Source: Hofstenia miamia
Lineage: Eukaryota; Xenacoelomorpha; Acoela
DNA: 64,000 nucleotides
NCBI GenBank assembly: GCA_004352715.1
Contig: SCFE01000097.1
Span: 215,545 to 279,544 of the forward strand
Reading direction: 5' to 3'
Position numbers and translations under genes: made by a program. Positions 1 to 12,140 of this stretch are shown piece after piece (positions within the stretch are counted from its first letter, which is position 1; every line of letters begins with the position of its first letter). The notes beneath the pieces were generated by a model. That model was not told where the DNA came from and did no database searches. It saw only the letters and a list, made by a program, of their open reading frames with translations.

Positions 1-1429
1 AATAAATCTACCATCTATTTAGAATATCAGACAGTAAACCCGTGTTAAGATCTATATGAAATTGGGTTCTTATACGACTTGCATAAATAAGTATATATAA
101 TTATATAATTATTGCAAAATAATTTAATTTAATGTAATTTCGTGTAATTATTTCCTAACAGTTTGCGATATCGGCACTACATGTATATCCATAAAACCGA
201 GGTCAGTAAGTATGTATTATAAGTATGCACTAAGGCGTTATAATTTGAAAGTCAATTACGTCATCTTTTATAACTATTATATAATGCAGGATATAACATA
301 GTATAATAAATAATAATATAATTATATCCTATAAAGGTGATTATGTAATTTATAATTGCTTAATTTAGAACATTATGCAAATTAAGTATCCATTGAAAAG
401 GCAAAACTCACCTAAAAATAAGAAGTAATTTGATATAAGAAGTTTTGGATTACTTATAAGAGTTTTAATCATCGAGACATGGAAATACGTTTTTAATAGA
501 ATTATTAGAAATTCCATGAAAAATTTCTTGAAGATCTGCTCAAATGTATGCAATAATTTTCTTGAATCCACTAACTACTTTTTGCCAATTCCAGATTCTT
601 TCAATTGTATTCAGAGAGTTAAGGAAAAAGACAAAGAAGGTTAATGATTAAGAAAGTTAAATTCTCAAATTAGATTATTTTTCAACTTTACAAAGTATGC
701 AATTCATCAGTGCAGATTATGAGTCTAGATATTTCAAGACCACAAATGCCTTAATAGCATCTCCTTCTAAAAGAGTACGATTTTCATTAACAAAATGTCC
801 TGCCACGGCGAAGTTGAGCTGGTATAATGAAATGTTTCAGATTTCCAGAACTTAAAAGACTTTGCTTATCTATATTACAAGAAATTCAATGTAGAACAAA
901 ATGATATGCATTATACAGGACTATACATTTTAAAATCAAAATATTACCTGCATCAGGAAAGTTTATTGACAATACCAGTTTGGCGGCAGCGATGAAAATG
1001 CGTCAGCGGTGAAAATACGGCTTTTTACGCCGATATATATATACATGTAATTTAATTTCAAAAATAATTTCTAGTGTATCACCAATCCAGTATAATAGAA
1101 GTATTATTACTTTTATTACAAAAATAAAATATTTTATTCCATTCATTATCTTAGAAGTACTGTATTGAAATAATCACGTGGGCTTTCGGGTCTACTTGCA
1201 GTGCTCATTGGTAGGCCAAGTGAACAGCGTTAATCAGCATGACAAAAGTCCTGACCCAACCCCATCCGACCGTTACCGGTTGACTGGCTTACCAACCGAC
1301 CAATCGGGTCGAACCGGTTACATCTCTGATGACATTGCAGCTAAATTTTAAAATAATTTACAACAGTTGACGAAATATATCATGAAGAAATATCATATAA
1401 CTTCATATCATAGGACTTCGACTGCTACC
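1..1429. other. AT-rich flank, no gene recognised
   Basis: I see no coding region here. The only compositional break is a GC-richer patch at about 1175-1328, rich in ACCGGT and GGTCGG-like words and ending in CATCTCTG. It matches the style of the element at 55008-55850 and is listed separately. The missing 5' exons of PMS2 would be expected on this side of the gene, but I could not find its ATPase motifs here. Confidence 0.5.
1175..1328. mobile_element. partial hAT-like non-autonomous element, ACCGGT-rich end
   Basis: The right edge reads CATCTCTG at 1321-1328, so the outward-facing end on the reverse strand begins CAGAGATG. Inside it the words ACCGGTT, CGGTCGG and GACTGG recur. The element at 55008-55850 ends the same way (reverse strand CAGAGATGGAAG) and has the same internal words, so the two are probably related. 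I could not locate the left end or a matching 8-bp target duplication for the right flank ATGACATT, so the extent is uncertain. Confidence 0.4.
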
Positions 1430-1970
1430 AGGCGAGGTCTTTTATGCTTTAGATCAATTCAACCTCAATAGAGCTTCTAGTAAAGACAATATTTCAAGTT
1501 TACTATACAAGAAAGCATCACATATTCTTGTTGAACCACTTTTTTACATTGCAAACGCTTCCAATTTCCATACTTCTTGGAAACAACATTGTCTGCCTGA
1601 TTCAAAAAACTATTCCAGCTGCTCCCTCAAAGATTTGTTATCCAGCCTATGAAATCTTATCTAATTCGAGTTTTTGGATTTCCTCAATGCGCCTGCAGTC
1701 CTGGTCCATCAACAAATTATGCACTTATTGCTCTTATTGATCAAGTTTCTACGTTAGTTGATGATGATTGCTTCAAGGATATTGTTATCGAAACCCCATA
1801 CTCGTTTACATATAAAATGTTAGATTGTAGCTTTCCATCTATATTTGTGGCATGGATTTCTAGCTACCTCACTAATAGAAATTGAGCTGTAATAGTTGTA
1901 AAGTACCTTGTAAATCAGGTGGAACACAAGGTTCTATATTGGGCGTACTCTCTTTCGATGATGCCCGATG
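1430..1970 (+). pseudogene. decayed non-LTR retrotransposon reverse transcriptase fragment
   Basis: Mixed-frame translation gives the usual order of a LINE reverse transcriptase. A finger-region stretch at about 1470-1600 (SSLLYKKASHILVEPLF) is followed by ALIALIDQVSTLVDDD at about 1715-1770. Next comes FVAWISSYLTNRN ending at 1885, and after a frame change GGTQGSILGVLSF at about 1917-1957, the counterpart of the conserved PQGSxLGPLLF motif. The YADD catalytic block is absent. Several frameshifts make it non-functional. Family level (CR1/jockey-like) is inferred from the SYLTNR and QGS motifs only. Confidence 0.7.
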
Positions 1971-2017
1971 GTAACTGAGAATCGAGGGTTAACTGTTATC
2001 TACCTAAATATATCTGT

Positions 2018-2537
2018 AAATATTATTCGCAAAATTTACTAGGCTTCCTCTCATATCATTTGGCAGAATTTAATCAGATTTACAATGAACTCTGATAAGG
2101 CTTTGTTAACGTGTTATTCGTCCTCCAACCTTGCAATCTTTCTGGACTTTACAATTCAATTATTTTTTTCAATATTTTTTCTCAAGCTGATGTTTGTTTT
2201 TCCGTTGACCCTGCATACTACTTTCTTGACTTGATTAAATCTCAGGCAAAAGCTCAAGATCTTTCCATAAATTGAGATGACGAGAGTTGTTTAAATTAAA
2301 TACCGAATGGCACATCAACTGCTTAATTGCTTTCTCTGTCATTTTTTTAAAATTAGACACATGTGAAATGTGCGATGCAGTAAGATAATCAAATGATTTG
2401 TATTACCACGTTTACAATAAATCTATTACATTTTTAGGAACTTCTTAGCTATTGTTAAATGTTGATGTTTGATGAACCTTACAATGGATATTTACTCTTT
2501 ACATCAGTTCTAGGCATTCTTCGAAAGGCCTATATCC
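2018..2537. repeat. copy 1 of a 520-bp exact duplication (probable assembly artefact)
   Basis: Read by eye, this segment is identical to 2888-3407 at a constant offset of 870. It ends directly at a single N (2538). A third, slightly diverged partial copy (2539-2886) lies between the two and is bounded by single Ns on both sides. Exact copies meeting at lone Ns are what overlapping contig or haplotype ends produce when placed side by side instead of merged. I see no coding region in it. Confidence 0.9.
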
Positions 2538-2538
2538 N

Positions 2539-2886
2539 CTTTCTGGACTTTACAATTCAATTATTTTTTTCAATATTTTTTCTCAAGCTGATGTTTGTTT
2601 TTCCGTTGACCCTGCATACTACTTTCCTGACTTGATTAAATCTCAGACAAAAGCTCAAGATCTTTCCATAAATTGAGATGACTGGAGTTGTTTAAATTAA
2701 ATACCCAATGACACATCAACTGCTTAATTGCTTTCTCTGTCATTTTTTAAAATTAGACATGTGAAATGTGCGATGCAGTAAGATAATCAAATCATTTGTA
2801 TTACCACGTTTACAATAAATCTATTACATTTTTAGGAACTTCTTACCTATTTTAAAATGATGTTTCCTGAACTTTACAATAGATAT
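2539..2886. repeat. diverged middle copy between two single-N joins
   Basis: Corresponds to about 2138-2486 of copy 1, with scattered substitutions and short indels, for example CTTTCCTGAC against CTTTCTTGAC. The level of difference suits the other allele of the same locus. It is bounded by N at 2538 and N at 2887. Confidence 0.85.
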
Positions 2887-2887
2887 N

Positions 2888-3407
2888 AAATATTATTCGC
2901 AAAATTTACTAGGCTTCCTCTCATATCATTTGGCAGAATTTAATCAGATTTACAATGAACTCTGATAAGGCTTTGTTAACGTGTTATTCGTCCTCCAACC
3001 TTGCAATCTTTCTGGACTTTACAATTCAATTATTTTTTTCAATATTTTTTCTCAAGCTGATGTTTGTTTTTCCGTTGACCCTGCATACTACTTTCTTGAC
3101 TTGATTAAATCTCAGGCAAAAGCTCAAGATCTTTCCATAAATTGAGATGACGAGAGTTGTTTAAATTAAATACCGAATGGCACATCAACTGCTTAATTGC
3201 TTTCTCTGTCATTTTTTTAAAATTAGACACATGTGAAATGTGCGATGCAGTAAGATAATCAAATGATTTGTATTACCACGTTTACAATAAATCTATTACA
3301 TTTTTAGGAACTTCTTAGCTATTGTTAAATGTTGATGTTTGATGAACCTTACAATGGATATTTACTCTTTACATCAGTTCTAGGCATTCTTCGAAAGGCC
3401 TATATCC
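2888..3407. repeat. copy 2 of the 520-bp exact duplication
   Basis: Identical to 2018-2537. It continues into unique sequence at 3408, whereas copy 1 is cut off by an N, so this copy probably carries the true downstream join toward PMS2. Confidence 0.9.
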
Positions 3408-4048
3408 ATTATCACATTAATGTTTTGTAATTTTTCACAATTAATACTAAATGCAATTGGATTTTTTGTATATGAAAAATTCAATTAATTTTTGTAATGA
3501 TTTTAGCTATAAATCATTGCAAATACGCAAAATGTGAATTTGATTAAAGAGTTTGAAATAGCCCTTAACTAAGTTATTTGTCGCCATTCCGAGTGTGTCA
3601 ATGCTTTGAATTACTTCCTAATAGCTGCTTTTGTAACACAAATCCTTTGATATCTTTTTGAAAGATTTAACAATTTTCACTTCTCATTAAGTTTATGACT
3701 GACTTTTGCTAATATTCAGCTGAACAAAATAGATACGAAATCTGCATCGGTTCGTGTTACTGACCATACCTTTAAATTATTCTGTTGAATTAATAATTGT
3801 ATTGATAGTTGACAGTTTAAGTTAGGAATTTCACATCAATACATCCGAAAAAAATTGTAAATTTTTCAGTGGTCGATGAATTTCATTTTCAAAGGTTTTA
3901 CCTGCCAAGCATGAGCTTTGTACTTACAAACATCAAGTCAAGCTTCTAAGTAAACACATTTTTTTGCTAAAAATTGTAAATCTTATTGCTAGGAAATTGT
4001 ATTATGTATCCACACAATTTTTGGAAAACTAGTAATCAACTTTTTTAG

Positions 4049-7000
4049 TGGAATTGCACAAAAACACCATACCTCAAAGTTGGAGACATTCTCTGATTTG
4101 TCGTCGGTAGGAACATTTGGATTTCGTGGAGAAGCCCTGAGTGCATTAGCGATGCTTAGCACATTAACTATTTCAACTAAGCATGCATCTAACATGGACG
4201 CATATAGATTAAGCTTCGATCACTCTGGCCTGCTCACGTCGAAGGAGGTCACTGCTCGAGAGTGTGGCACTACTGTGTCAGTATCATGTTTATTTTCAAC
4301 TCTTCCTGTTCGCAGAAAAGAACTGAAGAAGCATTCCACAAAAGAATATGCTAAATGCCTTGCAGTTTTGCAGGTAATTTTATTACTCTAACCCCTATGA
4401 TAGTAAATGGTTAAGATAATAAAGCTAGAGACTGCCCAGAAGTTAAGATATATTTTTGAACTATAGTTGGTGAGTACTATTTACTAGATAAGTGCTGTTT
4501 AAAATCTGATATTGTAGAAGAAACTTCTGCAGACTTTCAAGAGGCTATTAATCAAAACGAGTATGAAAAAATTTTATTTTGAAAATTTTGAAGATACTGT
4601 CAATTGTGTTCTTTAGATAACATGAGATGTTTTATTGTAGGCATTAAGAATTATTTGAGATCTGTTTTAATGATTTTTGTTAATTTACATTGAGCTTTTT
4701 TGATTTTTTTTAGTTTTTAAATTCACTCTAGGCAAATGTTTGGTATCACATTTTGAAATTTGTGTTTATATTTCTTAGTGATGTTTTGTAAATGAACGCA
4801 TTCTTTATGTATAGACTTTCTCTTACAATGCAAAACTGTGTTGCGATTCCCAGCTGCCTTAAACTTTCAATATGCCTCTTCACTAAATGTTTTGATCCTT
4901 TCAAGATTTCAAATTACACAACTGTTATCCGAACTTCCACCTATTATTATCGTTTAAAAGGAGTATTGAATGCTTTTAAATTTAATTTAATGAAAATCAG
5001 TTTATTTTACTGGACTCAACTGTGAAAACTTTTAAGCAAAATTTCATTTTTCTTGTGTCACTTGATTTATGTTTCCCATTTGATATTGCATGAGGAGGTG
5101 AGACCCAGAGGAGCCTAACTGCATAAAGTCAAGAAAATTACTCTTAAATTGCTGACACTTTTTTGGGATATGCAAGACAGTTTGACCTTTATTTTAGGTG
5201 CAATTTTGGTATGATAATTTCTAGGCTTGTCGTTGTGTGGATTTTTTTCACACAACAACGAACACAACACAACAGTAAAAGATTGTTGTGTCACACAATA
5301 ACACAACAGAGTAAAAAATGTATTTAAGTGTCCATCAAAAAAGAGGCTCAACGAGTGCAAGTTCTTAGCCATGCTATACCTATTTTTTGAGTAACAAATT
5401 ATACATTTTCAAATTGAAAATACCGGGACCAAGAAACAAAGCACGGGACGGGACCAATTTAAATTAATATTTGCTCTTAAAAACACACGATCGCATACTT
5501 TCCAGCTTGTCATATGAACTGTTTCATTTAATTGTTTCAAAAAGTTGACCTTTTTTAAGTGAACGATAGGTTTTATATTTATATTGGCGGTGAAACTAGA
5601 CATCTTATGACATGGGAATGCATAAACTCTTAAAAGAGTTTTAAAAATCCTTAGCAACAAAAGCTGTAAAAGGTAGAGAAAGTACCTATTCAAAATATGG
5701 CAGGATATTCATTTATTAGGCTTTTGTATATCTCGCAATTTCTGAATTATTTCTTAGTGATTTTTTCAATATTTTTTAATAGCCCAAGTACGCATGTAAA
5801 GTTGTTAATCTAGAAATGCGATTTATCACTTTTTCTGTTGAAATTCATTTTGCATGCATCAGGATATATTTTTATAAGCAATCACCAATGCAGTTTAGGG
5901 TTATGCCTTGTGCTGTCGTTCGGTCAAGTTCGTGGTGATGAATTCATGTGGAATGAAGAAAAAATCGATTGTGTTCACAACGCCCGGGAAGCAGGCCTCG
6001 TTTAAAGACACTTATATTTTATTGTTCGGAGTGAAAGAGGCTAATGATCTTGTACCTTTTGAGCTTTTCGACTTGGACTCTGAAATCCTTGAATCAATGA
6101 ATCTCTCTTTGCAGCAGTATACCGAAGTGAAGGAATCCTTCCAAATAACCGGCTTCATTTCTCACTGTGCTCATGGGCGTGGGAGACCCGCTCAAAACAG
6201 ACAATTCTTTTATATCAATCAGCGTCCGATTGATTATTCCAAATTGTATAAAACTGTGCAAAGTGTTTATCAGGTGTTTAACCACTCACAGTATCCTGCA
6301 ATATATTTGGAGTTCACAATGGAAAGTGGCACTTTTGACATCAACGTTACTCCTGATAAAAGAACGATTTATCTGAAGTATGAGAAAATAGTTTTGGCAA
6401 TCATCTCCCATTCGTTAAAAACACTGTTTGAAGGATTAGTTGAAGAACAGAATCCTAATGATTCATTGAATCAATCGAAACTGATACTTGAAGAGTCGAA
6501 ATTAGATTTCTCTATGACAAGCGGTGTTAATTTTCCTATCATTACTTCTTCAAGTAATGATAATTCAAACATTGTCGATAATGGGAAGCAGGCTGAAATC
6601 CAGCTTTCGAAAAATTCGATCAATTCTGAGAAAAAAGCTTCAATTGAAGTGCCTGTTAGCAGGGTGGTATCCTCTGAATCTAGTAGTATTTCTTCACCTC
6701 TTTCAGATATCAAATGTAATACTTTCCTAAGTGGAAGATCGATTAATCAGGCCACCAAGATTCTTCCTGAGGGTGTAGCCTCGCAGTTACTTCAAACGAC
6801 TCCCAATCTATCACAAGGCAAAAAGCGCGCTTTACAAGAAATCAATGCTGAGGAAGTGATTGATTTTAAGCAACCAAAATTAAGTCAGACTTTAAAAGAA
6901 GTACAGATTTCCTTTTGCTATGACAGAATTTCGAGGTTTTACACGGACAAGTGTTATATTTTAAAGCCTTCCGAAATAGAGGGTAGACGTTTTAAAAGCA

Positions 7001-7641
7001 ATTCAGTTGGTGACGAAGAGGCTGAAGGAGAGCTGAAGCGCTCTTTTACGAAAACGATGTTTACTCAGCTAGAACCAATTGGTCAATTCAATTTGGGTTT
7101 CATTATTGGTAGACATCTTGATGATATTTTTATCATCGATCAACATGCTGCTGATGAAAAGAAAAACTATGAAACTTTTCGTGATGAATTAGATATTCCC
7201 ACTCAAAGTCTTTTACAACCATTAGAACTTGAGCTATCAGCTGCTAACCAGGAAATTCTTAAGCAACATATTGAAGTTTTTAGAAGGAATGGCTTTGGAA
7301 TTCAATTTAACGAGGATTCCGAATGTAACCTGGCTAACAGAGTTTCACTGATTTCAATGCCTGCCTCCAGAAACTGGCAGTTTGGACCAGCGGATGTTGA
7401 AGAGATGATATTCTTGCTCAGCGAGTGTTCTGATCCAAGGATCATTAATACGTTGCGTCCAAGTAAAGTTCACCAAATGCTTGCTTCGAGGGCTTGTAGA
7501 AAGTCAATCATGATCGGTCAGTCCCTTACCTTACGAAATATGAAACAAATTTTGACGAACATGGCATATCTTGAACAACCTTGGAATTGTCCCCACGGAA
7601 GGCCTACTATGAGACATTTAGCTAATTTACTTTTATTGTAA
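4049..7641 (+). CDS. PMS2: DNA mismatch repair endonuclease PMS2, 3' part of the gene (5' exons outside or missing)
   Basis: PMS2 pairs with MLH1 as the MutL-alpha endonuclease that nicks the error-containing strand in eukaryotic mismatch repair in the nucleus. Two coding exons are visible: 4049-4373 and 5899-7641. Acceptors are TTTTTTAG and CAGTTTAG, the donor is CAG/GTAATT, and the intron (4374-5898) is phase 0. The first exon encodes the end of the GHKL ATPase domain, with KHHTSK, the TFGFRGEAL block and GTTVSV. The second holds the rest of the ATPase/transducer domain (NVTPDKR), a serine-rich linker and the whole C-terminal domain. The endonuclease motif DQHAADEKKNYE is intact at about 7138-7173. 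The zinc-binding ACRKS and CPHGRPTMRHL blocks are also intact. About 688 codons are present. The ATP-binding start (the ENSLDAG and DNG motifs of the family) is not found upstream. Introns are few in the visible part. The first AATAAA after the stop is at 8212. Confidence 0.95.
5205..5312. repeat. ACAAC-rich hairpin cluster in the PMS2 intron
   Basis: A run of CACAAC/ACAACA words follows an imperfect hairpin: TCGTTGTGTG at about 5228-5237 faces CACACAACAACGA at about 5250-5262 across a T-rich loop. Further TTGTTGTGTCACACAA forms a second short palindrome at about 5282-5297. It could be the remnant of a small inverted-repeat element. No coding content. Confidence 0.5.
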
Positions 7642-9540
7642 TATTAGGCTTATAAATTTTGTCATTTTGTGATTTTTTAAAATAGATATTTTTTATTAAG
7701 AGCTCTATTTGATATTTGTTTTCAAATGCGATATCTATTTGATTTTGTTAGCTTTGTAGTCCGTCTTTAAGTCTCGCTTTATAATGTTTTATGAAATTTA
7801 ATGTAGCATGCATAGCTTCATTTGCTAAATGGGGCGTATTATTATTAGCGTTTCTAATGTATAATCTGCGACAATTTATCGAAAGAACTCGTTAAAATGA
7901 TGGGTGGGAAGGGATTTCAATTTCTAGTTGATTAATTTTTAACACAATTTATAACTTGTTGACTTGACTCAACAGATAAAGTATTTGTTCACAGCAGCAA
8001 TTCAGCAACTTTCGCATCTGGTGTACAATTTTAACCTTTTGTTGTTCCAGTTATTTATCACCAACTAGCTGGTTTTCCGCTAGTCGCAAATGTCGGAAAT
8101 TAGTTGTCAAAACGGTTGTTGATTAAGAATTATTCTGAAATCCGAAATGCCTTTATCTCTAAATTTGCCGAATGCATTTTTACTTAATAACTTATTTCAG
8201 TGAATCCCAACAATAAAGAGCCGATTTGCAACAATAGCAAGCCGGTTGGCAAAAATCCAAATCCAAAAGTTTTGTTATAAACCACGGCTTGTGCACCAAG
8301 AGGAATTTTTTGAATAACTTTGAGCGCAGTTTTCACAAAAGCAGCTTTTTATCACTGAAATGCTACATAAAATTTGGATCAAATGTTTTATAAATTCTTT
8401 AACATACTATAATGACTTGATTTTTACATTTCATGATCCATTTTGTTAATGCATTTCTAGCAAAACTGCAATCAAATACACTTGGGGTCCCCAGTTACTC
8501 CATTGTAATTACTGATTTATTATATTTTTGTAGCTTTTCAGAGTTCTAGAATATTGCTTTACAAAATATAAAAATAGTTTTTAAGAAATAACCAGGAGTG
8601 TAAAATTTTAAATTATTTAAGAATTCCGCATTACCTAACGCTAACGACCCCATGGCATTTAGAGGGTTAAGTGCATTTGGTGTTGTTAAAGAACCAGGAT
8701 TGTTTGCAATTAGACACACTGTCAAAGGCAGGGGTGTTTAAACCAAAAAATTAGGAATGGATTTTTACACCATGTTATGCGATTAACGTCTAGGGAATTT
8801 TTTCCGTATGTTCAAAAACTTTCTGAATGACTGTCTACATCTATGTAATTTAGATGAAACTATAAAGAAATAATGTTTGTGAAAAACAAGTAATGTTAAT
8901 AAAAAACATTCAAAATAATACCTGAAAGAAAATAAATTATATTATTTTTCCAAGAACTGTCTGAAAAAAATTATTCATATCATTGTATTACTGCGAAGCC
9001 CTAAACAGCCAGTTTCTATGCATTGCTCATTTCGTTTTTTAGTTTTGTCATAGATTTAGTAATAAATGATTACGCACATTAATACATTAAATTCCCATTT
9101 TAATTCTGAGTTTTGCATGTTAAGTAAACATTTTCTATTTCTCATTTAGTGGTTGATTTGGGAATATGGCGCCATTTCTCAAAAGTTTTGTTAGGTTTAA
9201 TTAATTGTTGCGATTAATTTCAATATGATAAATGCGGTAATTTTCTAAATTCAGAATTGGTCATAAAAAGGTTCTCTTAGAAAATATTGTGATTTCTAGA
9301 GAGGTTAGCGTTACATTTTTCATGTAATAAGTTTGCTCCATCATAAGGCAATCGTCTATAATTTTCGCTCATCCCCAATAAGTTTTTATTATTATTTAAA
9401 TTTTCGTAAAAATATTGGTCACAAACTTTTATGCGTTTCAGCTTCATTTTTAATAGTGTAGAATTTATTAAAGGTTGAGTAAATGTAATTTAATTATGCA
9501 TCTCTTGTTAACCCCAATAAAGATTTTTATTTTTCTTTCA
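7642..9540. other. PMS2 3' flank, no gene seen
   Basis: AT-rich sequence with stops in all frames. AATAAA at 8212-8217 is a possible but distant poly(A) signal for PMS2. No inverted repeats or family motifs recognised. Confidence 0.5.
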
Positions 9541-9654
9541 AGGTTATTATCAAGGCGATGCGTTCGCCTTCATTATTAGACAATGTGTTTATGCTACAAA
9601 TATTAATAAATTTGAATGTTATGACTTCACGCTAGATGGCATACAAGTATGTAT

Positions 9655-9655
9655 G

Positions 9656-9694
<39 letters not shown>
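9655..9694. repeat. (TA)n microsatellite, left flank of the P-like element
   Basis: TATG repeats pass into an uninterrupted run of about 18 TA units, ending exactly where the left terminal inverted repeat of the P-like transposon begins (9695). A matching TA run (12078-12096) follows the right end, so the element probably inserted into an existing microsatellite. Confidence 0.9.
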
Positions 9695-9696
<2 letters not shown>

Positions 9697-12077
9697 AGGC
9701 GATACTAAGTAAAGGCCTCGTCACCCAAACAGATATTAAATTATTGTAGGCCCAACAATATCTCTTGAAATTTTAAAATTTCTTCTATACATAATTGCAT
9801 AGTTATCCAAAATAAAATTCATTTATTTTCAATATTATCAAATGTTATAAAAAATATTGCAATACACTAACTAAACAAATTTTGCTAACTTTGTCGAGGA
9901 AGTCTCGCTTTGTTTTAAACAACGTTTCTTACACATTCTAGAAATCAGAATGTTTGCTAAAGTTTCAAATACTTTGAGATCTTTACAACAGTCATGTGAG
10001 TTCGCTATGGTAGAAAGTATCCTAACTGCAGACTTCCTACAGAGGGGCTTACTAAACTTAATAAAAAAACAATAAGATATAAAAACTGGTTTACAAGTTC
10101 TTCTGAAGGATGAGTAAGTTTTCCGCGATTAACTAACTCTAAAAAATCTGAATTTTCAAGACAATGTGATTCCACACTGTATTGTTTATATTTCTTTGCA
10201 ATGTAAGCAGCTATATATACAAGAGATTGATTAATGATAAATCTTCATCAGACAATAAAATATTACAGTTATCACAAGAATGATATGAATTTCTTGCGTT
10301 TATATCGATATCATCAAGACATTTACTTAGCAAAAGCATAGATTTATCAATGCGGAATCGCTCAAATACCTGTCTATAACTAATGTAAAAATTTCCACCT
10401 GATGATTGACGATATAGACCAAACTTTTCTTCGAGTTCATCGTTTTGAAATTGCCCAAGTAACACTTGAGAATATTTCAGTTCACCAAGTAACATGACAG
10501 ATAAATCAATTAGTCCTTTGCAAGCTCTATATAAAGCTTTTGATGTGTCCCTAGTTAAACTATTTATTCTTGAGGATCCTGAAACAGGAGACATAAATTT
10601 CGCTAATTGAGAAATGTTTTCCAAGTATAACAAATTTGGATCATTGATGGAGGTAATCGAATTTTTATATGGATTACACTGTGAAATTCCTGTTAATTGT
10701 GATTTAACGTTTACGATTGAAAAGAAATTTGAAAATATCTCAATAAATCGAGCAGTCTGATCAGCAATACCTTTTGTGGCAGTACAAACGCGTAGGGCAT
10801 TAGCAGTATTCGTACAAAATACTTGAAGTACCAAAGAAACCTTTTGTCTTTCTATAAGAGATGGATTAATGGCAGCTTTAGTAAGACTAGACAGCTTTAC
10901 AACATTGTTTTTTTCACAGTTGTAAAGTTTTTGTACATGGTACCAATCAGCAGCACATATTGTAGACGACTCAAAATCATAGAATTTTAAATTATTAGAT
11001 TTTTCATTTATCCAATTATTTCTTATGCATTTCATTAGATGTATAGTGTCGTTTATCAGAAAAAATCGATGAATATCCAAATTCTCTATCCATGTTTCAC
11101 TAATAGCCAATTCAGAATGCAATTTTTGATTTATTCGATGATTATCACAGATAGTTGCTATGACTTTGCCGCCACTTTCTGTAACTGCATCAATACATAA
11201 CTTAAGATTTTCTTTCAGAAATTTAAAATTAAAGCTGAAAATTGGTAAAATTCTAAACACAAATGATGGTCCACCAAACTGAAGCTTAATCATAAACACA
11301 AGTACTGATCTTGCCATTTCTGTCTTAGAATCCAAGGTGTACGGTAGCTTAGAACATTACCACCATGATAGAACAGTCCAGCTTTAATGCTGACTTCATA
11401 AAACATAAAAGAACAAGTTTTTTGCTATTCAGAAGCATTCGAGAATACAGATTGCACAAAAATTATATTGTCTTTCACTAAAGATGATGTCAATCTTTGT
11501 AGTAGCCGAACACTTGGTAATCTTAAACGTTCACGTATCGAATTATAGCAAGATCTTGATATGGAAAACCATTGATATGCATCGGTTATGTCATCCACAC
11601 TATACAGTGATTTGTAGGTAAATTTATTAATTTTATTTGGCGATAAATATAATTAGACCTTTTGTTCAGAACATAATCATATAATTCCAACGAAATATAA
11701 TGAGCGATTGCTTCAATTTCGGGGCATGCTCTTATTATGTCACTAGAGAGAATGGGAAGACAAATACGTTCAATCTTAGAATAGAAAACAAGGTGTACTT
11801 ACCAGAATCAGAGTTCAAATTAAAAAATAGAGACCATTGAAATATTGGGCGATCGTGAAGATTGGAAAGCACTGCAAAAACAGAAGATGTTAAAATCCAA
11901 CGACCTATCCGGAAAGGGTTAATGAATGAACGATATCTCGCTGTAATCATTTGCTCAAACAAACAGTGATATAATACATTAACATTTATATCATTCTGAT
12001 TTAACTATTTATATATATGGACCTACGATAATTTTACATATGTTTTGTTGACGAGGCCTTTACTTAGTATCGCCTTG
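9695..12077 (-). mobile_element. P-element/THAP9-like DNA transposon, 2383 bp, decayed
   Basis: Perfect 29-bp terminal inverted repeats lie at 9695-9723 and 12049-12077, beginning CAAGGCGATACTAAG. A second, 13-bp inverted pair with one mismatch lies just inside, at 9738-9750 and 12022-12034 (AAATTATTGTAGG type). P elements have terminal repeats of about this length, an internal inverted repeat and 8-bp target duplications. Here both flanks are TA repeats, so the duplication cannot be told from the microsatellite. The transposase is on the minus strand (10211-11335, with frame-shifted upstream remnants to about 11640). Length is close to that of known P elements (about 2.9 kb). No THAP zinc finger was recognised at the 5' end, so the copy is probably non-autonomous now. 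Confidence 0.88.
10211..11640 (-). pseudogene. P-element/THAP9-like transposase, 5' end broken
   Basis: A 374-codon open frame (10211-11335) shows the family's blocks in order: EMARSVLVFMIKLQFGGPSF, then GGKVIATICDNHRINQ, then FFLINDTIHLMKCIRNNW. It ends with the P-family signature FQNDELEEKFGLYRQSSGGN. Upstream on the same strand but in other frames are YEVSIKAGLFYHGGNV (about 11345-11395) and the helix-turn-helix-like YNSIRERLRLPSVRLLQRLT (about 11495-11560), so at least one frameshift or stop separates them. The acidic catalytic set was not checked residue by residue. No DNA-binding THAP domain is recognisable. The host has probably kept no function for it. THAP9 rather than insect P elements may be the closer type, but that would need a search. 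Confidence 0.85.
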
Positions 12078-12140
12078 ATATATATATATATATATATCAA
12101 GGGCGCCGTGAAAGGGGCAAGGGGAGCAGCTGCCCCCCTT
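12078..12140. mobile_element. TA run followed by one end of a hAT-like element
   Basis: After a TA run (12078-12096) comes CAAGGGCGCCGTG followed by a G-rich/C-rich hairpin (GGGGAGCAGCTGCCCCCC). Ends of this shape are common in hAT-type non-autonomous elements. I found no partner end, so it is either truncated or the other end has decayed. Confidence 0.35.
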
